64,000 nucleotides of DNA, from assembly GCF_000278135.1 (NCBI RefSeq), contig NZ_JH725024.1:10619-74618 (forward strand). Reading direction: 5' to 3'. The notes below the pieces were generated by a model, which saw only the letters and a program-made list of their open reading frames with translations, ran no database searches and was not told where the DNA came from. Each line of letters begins with the position of its first letter. Position 1 is the stretch's first letter. Positions 29,857-40,328 of the stretch are shown piece after piece. The DNA comes from Candidatus Bartonella washoeensis Sb944nv. GTDB taxonomy: Bacteria; Pseudomonadota; Alphaproteobacteria; Rhizobiales; Rhizobiaceae. Both the position numbers and the translations under genes were made by a program.

Positions 29857-30075
29857 TCATGCTACAAATAAGTTATATCTCAACGCATAAAGAAAGATAT
29901 CACGCTTATATGAAGCACGCTTTATCTCGCACAAATATATAGCTTTTTCTATTTCGACAATAAAATCTGGTTCGTAAGTATGGCCTTCTTGGTAGTCTAT
30001 TATAAAAAACTGGGGCATAGTTTTAGTCCAGTGTAGCACTTCAAATTCGTCCTCTAGAATATGAGAAAAGCGCAA
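29857..30075 (-). pseudogene. fragment resembling the C-terminus of a type III restriction subunit
   Basis: A 72-codon scrap beginning MRFSHILEDEFEVLHW. The segment YEPDFIVEIEKAIYLCEIKRA resembles the C-terminal PD-(D/E)xK region of Res-type restriction subunits (E..F, then ExK). No helicase part is present, and no modification gene is near. I regard it as a decayed end of a lost restriction gene; the assignment rests on this one motif. Confidence 0.35.
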
Positions 30076-30255
30076 TTCTACATCTGCGAAATCAAACTTT
30101 TTCTTTTTGTTGCAATGTTTTAAATTTTATAAAAACTAACTTAATGCTATTCTTATTGTTAGAAATAACAATGAAATCAAAGGGTATAATTTGCTAATAG
30201 GCTTGGCGTTATGTCAAAATATCAGTGGTGAGATTGCTTTTTGGTCGTTTTAGAA

Positions 30256-31061
30256 ATAAAATAATGAGCTCAAAGAGATGGATATTCTTATCTTAATCAA
30301 AGAGCGGACTATATTTGATAGGAATCTTCTCCTGAAACTGCCAAATTTAAAATTAATCTGCCACACCCATATATTCACACATTGATATAAAAGCTTGTAG
30401 AGACTTAGGAAGTGAAATATTAGAGGGTGGTGGAAATCCAACTTCTGCTGCTGAATTTGCGTGGCTCTTAACTATGTCTGCGCGTAGAAAACTCTGTGAA
30501 TCTGTGTCTGATATGAAAAAAGGACGATGGCAAAAAACATTTGGCAACCAAATGAAAGGGGCTACTCTTGGAATATTCGGGTTTGGGCGTATTGGTAAAA
30601 TGGTTGCTCAATATGCTCAAGCTTTTGGCATGTCCATTTTGGTTTATGGGAGTGAGCGTTCAACGCAAGAAGCAAAAAATCTAGGTTATCATTTTACGCA
30701 TTCAAAAGATAAATTTTTTATACGTCCTGACATTATATCCGTAAATTTACGTTTAAGCGATAAAACCAGAGAAATCATTCAATGAGATGATCTATTGAGC
30801 ATGAAACCTCATGCTATTTTTGTCAACACAGCGCGTTCAGCTTTGGTTGAAAAAGGGGCGATAGAAAAAATACTAAGTTTGGAAAATTCAACTTACTTTG
30901 CACTCGATGTTTATGACAGCGAGCCAGTATATGAGAGCAAATTATTGCAATCAGATAGAGTTCTTTGCACACCACATTTGGGCTATGTGACTGGAGAAAG
31001 CTTTGAGAATTATATTGAAAAAGCTTGCCAAAATATAGCGTCTTTTATGAAGAGCGCTTAA
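30256..31061 (+). pseudogene. broken D-2-hydroxyacid (phosphoglycerate-like) dehydrogenase
   Basis: The reading frame of an NAD-dependent D-2-hydroxyacid dehydrogenase can be followed across two lesions. An N-terminal piece (about 30280-30356) ends LLLKLPNLKLI. The frame then shifts, and ACRDLGSEILEGGGNPTSAAEFAWLL continues from about 30345, running into the dinucleotide motif GIFGFGRIGKMVAQYA. An in-frame stop follows IIQ at 30783-30785, and the frame resumes with MKPHAIFVNTARSALVEKGA and the catalytic-His region TPHLGYVTGESFENY. The first 30-40 residues are also missing. The catalytic Arg, Glu and His regions survive, but no functional product can be made. Confidence 0.8.
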
Positions 31062-31291
31062 TGACGGCTGAGCCAATGTTTGTAAAATTTATCTTATACC
31101 GCTAGCGTATCAAATTTGCACTACACCTAATAGCTTATTTCCTTAAATGAAGCATATTCCTTAGCTTTCACATTAATACCAAGCGTATCGACAGATTTTT
31201 ATGTAATCAGCATAAAATACCTCATTTATTGTTGTAATTATTATTAAAAAAGGCTACTTCATTGGAATACACTTTAATTGGAGGGGGCATA

Positions 31292-32500
31292 GTGAGCAAT
31301 AATAAATTTATAGAAAAAAATTATTATAAATGGATTGTATTGCTTGTTGCCACTATCGCTCAAGCATCAGCTTGCTTCTTTGTTCAAGGAATTGGTCCTT
31401 TAGCTGAATTTTTTAAGAAGGATTTCTCGCTTAATGACTCTCAGATAGGTTTGCTGTCTTCAGCAGCGCAATTCCTACCTATTATTGGGTTACTTGTAGC
31501 TGGCGAATTACTAGACAAGTTTAACGAGCGCTATATTGTTGGAGCTGGCGCAGTCGGCGTTTCTGTCGCTCTTTTGTTGGGAGCAATCGCAGATAACTAT
31601 ATTTCCCTTTTGGTTTGTTTGCTAATTGTAGGAGGATTTTACAGTTCTGCTCAACCCGGTGGCGCTAAATCTGTTTCTTCATGGTTTCCACAATCGCAGC
31701 GCGGATTTGCAATGGGAATAAGGCAGGCGGGGCTACCATTAGGTGGGGCATTGGCTGGGATAGTTCTTCCTGCTAGTGCGTTTGTCTATGGCATACAAGG
31801 TGCGTTTTTGGTTGGTGCCATAGTTTCTTTTTTAGGGGGATGTATATTTATTATTTTTTATCACTCACCAGCAAAAGTTGTCGCTATCGTTCCAAAAAAC
31901 AAGGCAAGAATTTCGTTCTACGCAAATGTAAGATCTCGTCTTGCGATGTTGGCTACGCCACATATGAAGAATATTATTTTTTCAGGCGTTTCACTTGTGA
32001 TAGTTCAATATGTTTTAACCATTTTTATAACGATTTATTTTCATAGAATCTATCACCTGTCTCTAGATAAAAGTGCTTATTTGTTTTTTATTTTACAGGC
32101 TTCTGGTGCCTTAGGAAGAATTATTTTAGCAGCGTGGAGTGATCATTGTAGAAAAGGACGATTTTTTCCTGTCTTGTTTTGCATGATTGCAGTAGTTTTT
32201 GGATTTTTAACATTAATTTTGGGCATGAGTGGATCCATAATTTATTTAACTATTTTATCTGCTTGGTTAGGTTTTTTTGGATTAGGATGGTATGGCCCTT
32301 GGGTTGCTTATATTGTAGACTCCTCGCCGAAAGAAAACGTTGGATTTTCTCTGGGTTTAGCAATGTCTGTAAATCAAATCGCAATTATTACTGCTCCACC
32401 ATTATTTGGATTAATCCAAGATTTTACAGACACTTATTTACTAACATGGCTGATTTTAATTTTAATGATTGTTTTTTCACTTTTCTTAATAAAAAAGTAG
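31292..32500 (+). CDS. MFS transporter in the decayed insert
   Basis: A 402-residue major facilitator with twelve membrane segments. The frame is intact; the first loop motif (AGELLDKFNERYIVGAG), the helix-5 region (MGIRQAGLPLGGALAGIVLP) and the second-half loop (AWSDHCRKGRFFPVL) are visible. I chose GTG 31292 because GGAGGGGG lies 5 bases upstream; the frame is open from 31262. The substrate cannot be told from sequence. It stops 27 bases before the frameshifted dioxygenase, so it may once have exported or imported that enzyme's substrate or product. Confidence 0.75.
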   Translation: MSNNKFIEKNYYKWIVLLVATIAQASACFFVQGIGPLAEFFKKDFSLNDSQIGLLSSAAQFLPIIGLLVAGELLDKFNERYIVGAGAVGVSVALLLGAIADNYISLLVCLLIVGGFYSSAQPGGAKSVSSWFPQSQRGFAMGIRQAGLPLGGALAGIVLPASAFVYGIQGAFLVGAIVSFLGGCIFIIFYHSPAKVVAIVPKNKARISFYANVRSRLAMLATPHMKNIIFSGVSLVIVQYVLTIFITIYFHRIYHLSLDKSAYLFFILQASGALGRIILAAWSDHCRKGRFFPVLFCMIAVVFGFLTLILGMSGSIIYLTILSAWLGFFGLGWYGPWVAYIVDSSPKENVGFSLGLAMSVNQIAIITAPPLFGLIQDFTDTYLLTWLILILMIVFSLFLIKK

Positions 32501-32527
32501 GGAAATATAATTGGGGAGAAAATTATA

Positions 32528-33530
32528 ATGATAAATGAAAATACTTTTGAGTTGAGCAATGACGAAAGAGACAAAGTTCGGGAGGCTTTAGACCATGTTA
32601 TTTATGATCCATACGGTGGTATTGAATATTCGGTTAAGCTAAAAAAAATAGCATTTTCACTGCTACCACATAGAATATTGACAATTCTTATGAATCAAAA
32701 GATGTCTATTACCCCTAGACCATATTTAATCTTTGAAAACCTTCCAATTGATAGAAAAATTAATACGTCACCTAATCCTTATAATTTAGATGCGTCTTGT
32801 AAAAGTGGCTATATTAGCGAAAATTTAATTATGATGTTTTCTTTATTAATCGGAGAACCTTATTCAATTAAGTTTGAAGGCGAACATTATAGTAAATAAC
32901 CTGGTTCCTTTAGAGGAGAATAAAAAAGATTATACAGGATTAGGATCGGAAGTTGAGTTAGATTTTCATATAGAAAATTCTGCACTAAAATTCATAAGGG
33001 GTTTAAATTTATCTCCTAAAGGGATACTTTTAACTGGTGTTCGCAATGATGTTGATGGCCCGTTAACGAGAATATCTGATGCACGTCTCGCTTTAAAACT
33101 TTTAAGTGAGGAAGCTTTGAGTAGCTTAAAGGATAGTTTATATATAATTAATGTTCCCTATAGATGGAGAAAAAATGGGGTAACCTCTACAAGTAAAGTG
33201 CCCCTAGTTCAAGGGGACGATGAATTTCCAGATATCAGCGCTGTTTTTTATCCGGGCATGTTAGAACCACAGTCAAAAAAAGCCAAGGAAGCTTTAGATC
33301 ATTTTTATGAAGCTATTAAGGCTGTATCTTTTGGAATTGATGTACAACCAGGAAGATTATTATACATTGATAACAGAATGGCTCTACACTCTAGAGATAA
33401 ATTTTCTGGATCATTTGATAATTATGAAAATCCAATGCGGTGGATTCAAAGAGTGTTTGTGTCTGCAGATTTATGGAATCATAGATATGTAGAACAAATA
33501 AAAGAAAGAGTATTTGATTTTCAATGCTAA
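32528..33530 (+). pseudogene. frameshifted asparagine-oxygenase-like Fe(II)/2-oxoglutarate dioxygenase
   Basis: Two overlapping frames (32528-32899 and 32874-33530) join into one protein of about 333 residues of the clavaminate synthase-like/TauD-TfdA superfamily, closest in character to L-asparagine or arginine hydroxylases. The first frame runs through LIGEPYSIKFEGEH. One extra T at about 32888 then shifts it to IVNNLVPLEENKKDYTGLG. Iron ligands are kept in the second frame: the HIE of DFHIENSAL, the distal His in MALHSRDKF, and the 2-oxoglutarate Arg in RWIQRVF. A sequencing error or translational frameshift cannot be excluded; a real single-base insertion is the simplest reading. Confidence 0.75.
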
Positions 33531-34207
33531 TGTCCTGATAATGATATGATATTGAGTATTATTCTGGTTTATATATATTGACTGCACATCTCATATATAT
33601 ATATATAGATTTCTCCTGCATAATTAGGTGAGGTTACTATCTGATTATAAGCTATGGGGGCCAATTGATTTTCTATGGCTGCCTTTGATCTTTGTTATTT
33701 TTTCCCTTCCTTTCAAGCCGCTAGGGGGATTCTCCTATCAAGCTCTTGAAAGAGCGATTTTGAGTAATTTCATAATGCGAAACCAAAACATAGTGACAAA
33801 CTTTTCTATTGTTTTCATAGGCATGACGGCTTGCATGGTTGCCCCCTTCAAGCATGGCAGCTTTTTTTCTTGCACGATGGAAACTTTCATAGATGAGACA
33901 ACATAATTAATTTATAATAGATAATTCAATGTATTATCTAAAAAATGCAATGAACAGCTATCAATGTGAACATATGAAGTAAAAAAACAAACATCGCGTA
34001 CAAATAAATTCAAATATAATTGAGCACACGGGTTATAAAATTTTTTAGATCAACAAATAAGAATACACCCCATGTCTTTAAACAAAGAATGAAAATCATA
34101 AAATGAACTCTAAGGATAACAGGAACTCTCCACAAAGAAGAGACAGAGATGAAGACTCCAAAGACTTCATCATCACCATCCTTCACTATTTTGTTAACAT
34201 ATTCATT
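33531..34207. other. right edge of the decayed insert, downstream of ilvB
   Basis: About 680 bases with an AT dinucleotide run (33591-33607) and no convincing gene. ilvN/ilvH, the regulatory subunit gene that usually follows ilvB, would be expected on the minus strand here; I find neither the gene nor a remnant. Confidence 0.5.
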
Positions 34208-36007
34208 TTATACAAGAATCTTTCCCTCGGAAGAAACAGCATTTGCAACAGCTTCCTCGCTTGCCTCATCGGGTAATAACATCTCATTATGGGCACACCC
34301 AGATGGGATCATTGGAAAACAATTTTCTAAATTATCAACTAGGCAATCGAAGAGAACTGGCTTATCACAGTCAATCATCTGCTGAATTTTATCATCAAGT
34401 TCATCAGGTTTTGAACAACGGATACCAACGGCTCCATAAGCTTGTGCCAATTTCACAAAGTCAGGCATAGATTCCGTATAAGAATGAGAAAGACGATTAC
34501 CATGCAACAATTGCTGCCACTGACGGACCATACCCATATACTGATTATTTAAAATAAAAATTTTCACTGGTGTGTCATGCTGAATTGCTGTTGCAAGCTC
34601 TTGAATATTCATTTGAATAGAGGCATCACCAGAAATACATAAAACAAGCGCATCAGGATGTGCTATTTGAACACCAACAGCAGCAGGGAGACCATAACCC
34701 ATAGTCCCAAGGCCACCAGAAGTCATCCAATGGTTTGGTTCATCAAAGCGATAATATTGTGCTGCCCACATCTGATGCTGTCCAACATCCGTTGTGATAT
34801 AAGCATTCGCATTTTTGGTTAGTGCATAAAGCCGTTCAAGAGCATATTGCGGCATAATAATATCTTTTTTCTCCGCATATGCCAATGAATTACGAGCCCT
34901 CCAGCGATTAATTTGCGCCCACCACGCCTCACGGACTGCACTGTTAAACGCTGGTTGCTGTATCTTTAAGAGCCGCACCATATCTCCTAAAACACAAGCA
35001 ATATCACCAATAAGTGGTACTTCTACTTTTACTATCTTATTGATGGAAGAAGGATCAATATCAATATGAATAATACGCGCATAAGGTGCAAATGCATCAA
35101 GACGCCCAGTAATACGATCATCAAATCGCGCACCAACAGCCAACATAACATCACAATCATGCATAGCCATATTAGCTTCATAGGTTCCATGCATCCCAAG
35201 CATTCCAAGCCAATTCTTTCTAGAAGCTGGATAAGCGCCAAGTCCCATGAGTGTTGAAGTAATCGGAAAATTTCCCAATTGAACCAAATCACGCAAAAAC
35301 TGTACAGCTTCAGGACCTGATGAAACAACACCACCACCAGAATAAATAATAGGACGTTTTGCTTCTGCCAAAAGAGAAACAGCATGTCCGATAGCCTGAA
35401 TATTCCCTTTCGGCTGTGAATAAGAACGCATAGATGTCGAAGCTTGCGGCGCTTTATAAATTCCCGAAGAAAATTGAACATCTTTAGGAATATCAACTAA
35501 AACCGGTCCTGGGCGTCCTGATTGAGCTATAGAGAAGGCTTCATGGATGATCGCTGCAAGATCATTCACATCTTTAACTAAACAATTATATTTTGTAGAA
35601 GGCTTTGTAATACCGACTGTATCAGCTTCTTGAAAACCATTTGTTCCAATCACTGTTGTCGGCACCTGCCCAGAAAAACAAACAAGTGGAATAGAATCCA
35701 TGAATGCATCTTGCAGAGGCGTTACAGCGTTAGTTGCACCCGGACCAGAAGTCACAAGCATAACTCCCACTCTTCCTGTGCTTCGTGCATAACCTTCAGC
35801 AGCATGTCCTGCTGCTTGTTCATGACGGACCAAAATATGCTGAAGTGAATTTTGTTGATAAATAACATCAAAAATAGGAAGAACAGCTCCACCAGGATAA
35901 CCGAAGAGATGTTTAACCCCTTGATCAATAAGAGCTTGAACCACAATTTCAGCCCCAGACATTATTTTTCCATCCGCACTCTCTTTCACTGTTAGATGAT
36001 TTATCAT
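34208..36007 (-). CDS. ilvB: acetolactate synthase, large (catalytic) subunit
   Basis: A 599-residue ThDP enzyme forming acetolactate or acetohydroxybutyrate, the first common step of valine, leucine and isoleucine synthesis. Visible features are the N-terminal [15 protein letters not shown] with [19 protein letters not shown] (catalytic Glu), the central FAD-binding domain, and the C-terminal ThDP motif [15 protein letters not shown]-[8 residues][17 protein letters not shown]. The start is uncertain: ATG 36007 and ATG 36016 lie close together, and ATG 35962 ([11 protein letters not shown]) is possible. A terminator-like hairpin ends only 30 bases upstream. The small subunit gene is not adjacent. 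Confidence 0.93.
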   Translation of the reverse strand: MINHLTVKESADGKIMSGAEIVVQALIDQGVKHLFGYPGGAVLPIFDVIYQQNSLQHILVRHEQAAGHAAEGYARSTGRVGVMLVTSGPGATNAVTPLQDAFMDSIPLVCFSGQVPTTVIGTNGFQEADTVGITKPSTKYNCLVKDVNDLAAIIHEAFSIAQSGRPGPVLVDIPKDVQFSSGIYKAPQASTSMRSYSQPKGNIQAIGHAVSLLAEAKRPIIYSGGGVVSSGPEAVQFLRDLVQLGNFPITSTLMGLGAYPASRKNWLGMLGMHGTYEANMAMHDCDVMLAVGARFDDRITGRLDAFAPYARIIHIDIDPSSINKIVKVEVPLIGDIACVLGDMVRLLKIQQPAFNSAVREAWWAQINRWRARNSLAYAEKKDIIMPQYALERLYALTKNANAYITTDVGQHQMWAAQYYRFDEPNHWMTSGGLGTMGYGLPAAVGVQIAHPDALVLCISGDASIQMNIQELATAIQHDTPVKIFILNNQYMGMVRQWQQLLHGNRLSHSYTESMPDFVKLAQAYGAVGIRCSKPDELDDKIQQMIDCDKPVLFDCLVDNLENCFPMIPSGCAHNEMLLPDEASEEAVANAVSSEGKILV

Positions 36008-36036
36008 TTTCCCCATTCGCCCATTGATAATACAAT

Positions 36037-36061
36037 AAAAAAAGGCTCCCAAAGGAGCCTA
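36037..36061 (-). terminator. rho-independent terminator just before ilvB (possible attenuator)
   Basis: On the minus strand GGCTCC-TTTG-GGAGCC is followed by seven T. It lies 174 bases after the miaA stop and only 30 bases before the ilvB start. It may simply end the miaA transcript. There is little room for an ilvB promoter downstream of it, so it may sit in the ilvB leader and act as an attenuator. Confidence 0.75.
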
Positions 36062-36234
36062 TTACACACGAAAAAAATATATCGTATAATTATCCCCCCA
36101 TTTAAAACGTACAACGCACTGTAAGAAAGATATTCCTTATGAAAAAAGTTCTAATTCTATCAATGCCATTCGTCAATCAAAAATTACCTTTTTAAAAACT
36201 TTCCATTCAAAATGCTCTCTTCTTTTAAAATTTA

Positions 36235-37122
36235 CTAAAGCTCTTCATATGAAGAAATAAGGGTCCATGTCTCATCAAATTGATGACGAAACCATGTCAT
36301 TTGCCTTTTTGCATATCTCCTCGTTTGCATCTTCACTGTTTCTAGAGCATTCTCAAAGCTTCTATATCCATCCAAATAAGCTATAAATTCAGATATACCA
36401 ATAGCCTTCATCGCTGGTAACAAAGGGGAAAGCATAAGCTTCTTCATAGCAAACACCTCTTCTAAAGCTCCTCTTTCAATCATAGAATCAAGCCGCTTAT
36501 GAATACGTTCATAAAGCCATTGACGTGGTGGAATAAGAAGAATTTTTTCTGAACAATCTGGCGAAATCAGCGGAAGCGTTTTTTTCTTCTGCCACCAGCT
36601 GAGCTTCTTACCAGTTGCATCATAAACCTCCAAAGCACGAACAATACGCTGACCATCTTGCGAAGAAATTTTCTCAGCGAGAACAGCATCAACCTGCAAC
36701 AACCGGCGATAAAGGTTTTCAGCTCCCTCTTTATCAAGCCGAAATCGCCATTTCTGCCTCACAGCATCTGGAATATGTGGAATTTCCGAAATTCCCCCCA
36801 AAAGAGCACGAAAATAAAGCCCTGTTCCACCGACAAAAATAAGTGATTTCGATGTGAAAGTATTTAAAAGCTTTCCAACATCACATAACCACTGTCCCAC
36901 TGAATAATGAAGAGTAGGATTCACATAACCATAGAGATAGTGTGGAACAATCGCAGTATCAACCTCCGTAGGCCGTGCCGTTAAAATATTTAAAACATCA
37001 TAAACTTGCATTGAATCAGTGTTAATGATGAGAGCATTTTTTTCTTGAGCCATTTGTAAAGCAAGGGCTGACTTCCCACTTGCAGTTGGCCCTGCTATCA
37101 ATGTAATCGTTCTCTGCATCAT
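36235..37122 (-). CDS. miaA: tRNA dimethylallyltransferase
   Basis: A 295-residue enzyme that transfers a dimethylallyl group to adenosine 37 of tRNAs reading U-initial codons. The P-loop LIAGPTASGKSALALQMA is at the N-terminus; DSMQVYD, FVGGTGLYFRALLGG, SSQDGQRIVRALEVYDATG and the C-terminal QTRRYAKRQMTWFRHQ are all family signatures. I chose ATG 37122, with AGGGGA 9 bases upstream; the open frame extends 26 codons further without a ribosome binding site. Confidence 0.93.
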   Translation of the reverse strand: MMQRTITLIAGPTASGKSALALQMAQEKNALIINTDSMQVYDVLNILTARPTEVDTAIVPHYLYGYVNPTLHYSVGQWLCDVGKLLNTFTSKSLIFVGGTGLYFRALLGGISEIPHIPDAVRQKWRFRLDKEGAENLYRRLLQVDAVLAEKISSQDGQRIVRALEVYDATGKKLSWWQKKKTLPLISPDCSEKILLIPPRQWLYERIHKRLDSMIERGALEEVFAMKKLMLSPLLPAMKAIGISEFIAYLDGYRSFENALETVKMQTRRYAKRQMTWFRHQFDETWTLISSYEEL

Positions 37123-37464
37123 AAATGGAAATCCCCTATGTCTGTCATACATCGCTTTATTACAAGATGCATGCCCTCCCCTAAAGCCCTTATATTTCAT
37201 CTACATTGTCATAGAGTGAGCTTTTCAAACAAAAAAAGAACATCTATGCTTAAAATATTGAAAATACTAGGATAATTCTTAACCTCTTGAAAAAATAAAA
37301 AATGAACACAATAACAATGCTAAAAAAATCTCACAGCAATTCTTCTTGCTATCATCATTTCATAACAAAATACAGCCCACAAAAATTCTTTCAGAAAACC
37401 CATCATAAATACACATACGCTTTGCATGCTAACTATTTAACTTAATATCTCAAATTAAATAGTC

Positions 37465-37674
37465 TTATCTTTTTATAAATTCTGGTTTATCATAAGCGCC
37501 AAGTAAATTATTTTTTTCAAGCTCTACTCTTGCAACTTTTTTTCCATCTACCGCAAAGAAAAACTCAGCCGGCCTATAAATACTGGTTTTGATATTAATT
37601 TTTTGTATAATTGTATTTTTGCAAACTAAAGAGAGTAAACCATCAGCTATTACAAATTTTAATAGACATAACAA
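37465..37674 (-). CDS. possible small secreted protein
   Basis: A 69-residue frame with TTG start. The N-terminus is hydrophobic (LLCLLKFVIADGLLSLVC), which could be a signal or anchor, then IYRPAEFFFAVDGKKVARVELE. No homologue is recognised and the start is weak. It lies between miaA and degP. Confidence 0.25.
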   Translation of the reverse strand: MLCLLKFVIADGLLSLVCKNTIIQKINIKTSIYRPAEFFFAVDGKKVARVELEKNNLLGAYDKPEFIKR

Positions 37675-37721
37675 AAATACAAACTAGTTAAACACCCATT
37701 CAAAAAACAATTCCTCAATAT

Positions 37722-39239
37722 TTAGTCCATTGGAAGTGTTACAAACCGTAATTCTCCATCTGGACGAGCAACAATGAATAAAGCATTTTTGCGTCCAGCT
37801 TCACGTAATTTATGAACACGTTTTTGCGCCTGATCAATTGTTGTGACAGCACTTTGATTGATATCAACAATCACTTCACCAGCGCGAATACGCTTTTTAT
37901 CTGCCGCGCTATTTTGTGCAACAGACGTCACGACTAAACCTCGAAGTTTATCAGTAATAGAATAACGTTGACGTAAATCCGCTGTAAGCTCAGATAATGT
38001 CATTCCCATAAATTGCATTGTCACGCTTTTCGATAAAGCACCACTTTTTTCATCATCGGATTCTTCTACTGTATCTTCATTTGCATCTGTCTCAATTAAA
38101 CGTCCAAGCTTAACTTTTACCGTTTTTTCTTGCCCATTCCGCAAAACAGTAACATCTACCACCTTCCCTTCCTGACTTTCTGCTACTAAACGCGGCAAAT
38201 CACGTGCATGCTTAATTTGAGCACTCCCGAAGGAAAGAATGATATCCCCAATATGCAACTGGCTATTATCAACATCCGTCTGTTCCATCTTACCTGCAAC
38301 CAACGCCCCCACAGGATTTTCCAGCTTCAAACTTTTTGCAATACCCTCAGTCACTGGTTGAATACGAATAGCTAACCAACCGCGCCTTATTTCCCCAAAA
38401 TCACGCAACTGATTGATAACAGAAAGAGCCATATCAGATGGTATAGCAAAACCAATACCAATCGATCCTCCAGAGGGCGAAATAATTGCTGTATTAATCC
38501 CTATCACTTCACCATTTCTATCAAATAATGGACCTCCAGAATTGCCCCGATTAATGGCTGCATCAGTCTGAATAAAATTATCATAAGGACCAGCATTAAG
38601 ATCACGATTGCGTGCAGAAATAATACCAACCGTCACACTACTACCAAAACCATAAGGGTTACCAATAGCCATAACCCAATCACCAATGCGCGCCTTTTCT
38701 GAGTCTGCGAAACGTACAGCTTTTAATTTTTTTCTTCCTACTTCCACTTGAAGCAGTGCCAAATCAGTCTTGCTATCCTTTCCAAGTAATTTTGCTTTTA
38801 GCTTTGTACCATCAGTAAAATTAACTTCAATATCATCAGCATCAACGATAACATGATAATTTGTAACAATAAGCCCTCTTCGCGCATCAATCACAAAACC
38901 AGATCCCAAAGAACGTACCTTTTGATACTGGCTCCCTTTTCCATCTTCAGGCGTAAAAAAATCACTAAAATATTCTTGCAGCAATGAATCCTTTGGGATA
39001 ACAGGTACTGAAGTCAGTTCGTCCTGTTCGGTCCCATCAACGGTCTGGGCTGTGGAAATATTCACCACTGTCTCCAAAAGCTCAGCAGCTAAATCAGGAA
39101 TAGAAAGTGGTGTAGTTTCGTATACTCCCTCACGAGACCAACAATTCATTAATCCTGAAAAAAACAAAACTACACTGATGGCGGCTCCTATAGCAAAGCG
39201 CTTCAGAGACGTATTTTTATCCCTAATATTTTTACCCAT
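37722..39239 (-). CDS. degP: periplasmic serine protease of the Do/HtrA family
   Basis: A 505-residue envelope quality-control protease. An N-terminal membrane or signal segment lies at about residues 14-33 (FAIGAAISVVLFFSGL). The trypsin-like domain carries the triad His129 (VTNYHV), Asp159 (KTDLALL) and Ser234 (NRGNSGGP). Two PDZ domains follow, at about 290-385 and 405-500. I chose ATG 39239 since GAAGGCAGGTT precedes it. It lies directly downstream of hflC on the same strand (152 bases), an arrangement common in alphaproteobacteria that links membrane-protease regulators and the Do protease. Confidence 0.92.
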   Translation of the reverse strand: MGKNIRDKNTSLKRFAIGAAISVVLFFSGLMNCWSREGVYETTPLSIPDLAAELLETVVNISTAQTVDGTEQDELTSVPVIPKDSLLQEYFSDFFTPEDGKGSQYQKVRSLGSGFVIDARRGLIVTNYHVIVDADDIEVNFTDGTKLKAKLLGKDSKTDLALLQVEVGRKKLKAVRFADSEKARIGDWVMAIGNPYGFGSSVTVGIISARNRDLNAGPYDNFIQTDAAINRGNSGGPLFDRNGEVIGINTAIISPSGGSIGIGFAIPSDMALSVINQLRDFGEIRRGWLAIRIQPVTEGIAKSLKLENPVGALVAGKMEQTDVDNSQLHIGDIILSFGSAQIKHARDLPRLVAESQEGKVVDVTVLRNGQEKTVKVKLGRLIETDANEDTVEESDDEKSGALSKSVTMQFMGMTLSELTADLRQRYSITDKLRGLVVTSVAQNSAADKKRIRAGEVIVDINQSAVTTIDQAQKRVHKLREAGRKNALFIVARPDGELRFVTLPMD

Positions 39240-39390
39240 AACCTGCCTTCGATAAATACTGCAAAGAGCATTACTAAATTCATTCATGCGAAATTATTAT
39301 GGCTCTTAAAACGCTATACCACTTTCATCATAAAAGAAAGCGATCACGAATTACCTCATAAAAAATTCAGACCGCAATCCATTGTCCTAT

Positions 39391-40326
39391 CTATTCTCCC
39401 GCGGTTTTTTTACCCGTATTATTAAGTCCAGTATTCATTGTTGGTAAGAATTCTCTATTTGCTTGTGGCGGATTACGAAAATAGAAAAAGAAATCTTCAT
39501 GTGGTGAAATCACCATCGGAGTGCGCTCTAAATTTTTATATTGCTCCATAGCCAACCAAAAATCGTAAAAAGACGGATTAGCCTCCCGCGCATTCAATAA
39601 AAGGCGAATACTTTCAGCCTGACCTTCACCACGGGTAATTTCGGCATCACGTTTTGCAGCTGCTACGATTTCTTCATATTCACGATTAGCTTCCGCCACA
39701 ATACGATCCCGTTCTTGCTGACCACGAGCACGAATATTTTCTGCAGCAGCTTCACGTTCAGCCGCCATTTGCCGATAGACATCTTCTGAAACAGCATCGG
39801 TTAAATCGGTTTTGCGAATACGCACATCAACAATGGTAATCCCCAACGAACCTGCATCTACAGAAAACTGCTTCTGTACCTCAGCCATCATAGCTCCTCG
39901 TTCATCCGATAAAGCCGCTTTAAATTCTCGCTTACCATAAACGGCACGCAAAGCGTCAATAAAACGCGGTGCAAGATTTTCACGCGCAGCAATTTGCGGA
40001 CGCCCAGAAGCAATACGCTGTAAAAACAACTTAGGATCAGTAATACGATAAATAAAAAATGCATCCACTTCATAATAGGCACCACCACGAACCTGTACAG
40101 ATTGTGTAGGAACATCGTAACGCAACAGCCGATTATCAACAATGATCATCTTATCTACAAAAGGCAACTTCAAATAGATCCCAGGATCAGACTCTACCTG
40201 AACAATTTGCCCAAAACGCTTAATTGCAACTTGTTGACGGGGATAGACAATAAAAACGGACATCCAGAAAACCATCAAAACAAGCACTATAGCACTAAAA
40301 ATAAACAAAAAACGAGACTGCTGCAT
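39391..40326 (-). CDS. hflC: FtsH-protease modulator HflC
   Basis: A 311-residue SPFH/band-7 protein anchored by one N-terminal membrane segment (about residues 6-28, FLFIFSAIVLVLMVFWMSVFIV) with the bulk in the periplasm. The SPFH domain runs from about 30 to 200, then a long charged helix (AEREAAAENIRARGQQERDRIV, AAKRDAEITRGEGQAES) typical of the family. HflC and HflK together form a cage around FtsH. The start is 2 bases after the hflK stop, showing tight coupling. Confidence 0.93.
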   Translation of the reverse strand: MQQSRFLFIFSAIVLVLMVFWMSVFIVYPRQQVAIKRFGQIVQVESDPGIYLKLPFVDKMIIVDNRLLRYDVPTQSVQVRGGAYYEVDAFFIYRITDPKLFLQRIASGRPQIAARENLAPRFIDALRAVYGKREFKAALSDERGAMMAEVQKQFSVDAGSLGITIVDVRIRKTDLTDAVSEDVYRQMAAEREAAAENIRARGQQERDRIVAEANREYEEIVAAAKRDAEITRGEGQAESIRLLLNAREANPSFYDFWLAMEQYKNLERTPMVISPHEDFFFYFRNPPQANREFLPTMNTGLNNTGKKTAGE

Positions 40327-40328
40327 AA

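Noticed and set aside
32885-32895. Programmed frameshift in the dioxygenase gene
   Set aside because: There is no slippery heptamer and no downstream structure; a simple insertion explains it.
33628-33906. 92-codon plus-strand frame after the dioxygenase
   Set aside because: Hydrophobic start by chance composition, no good start signal and no known family.
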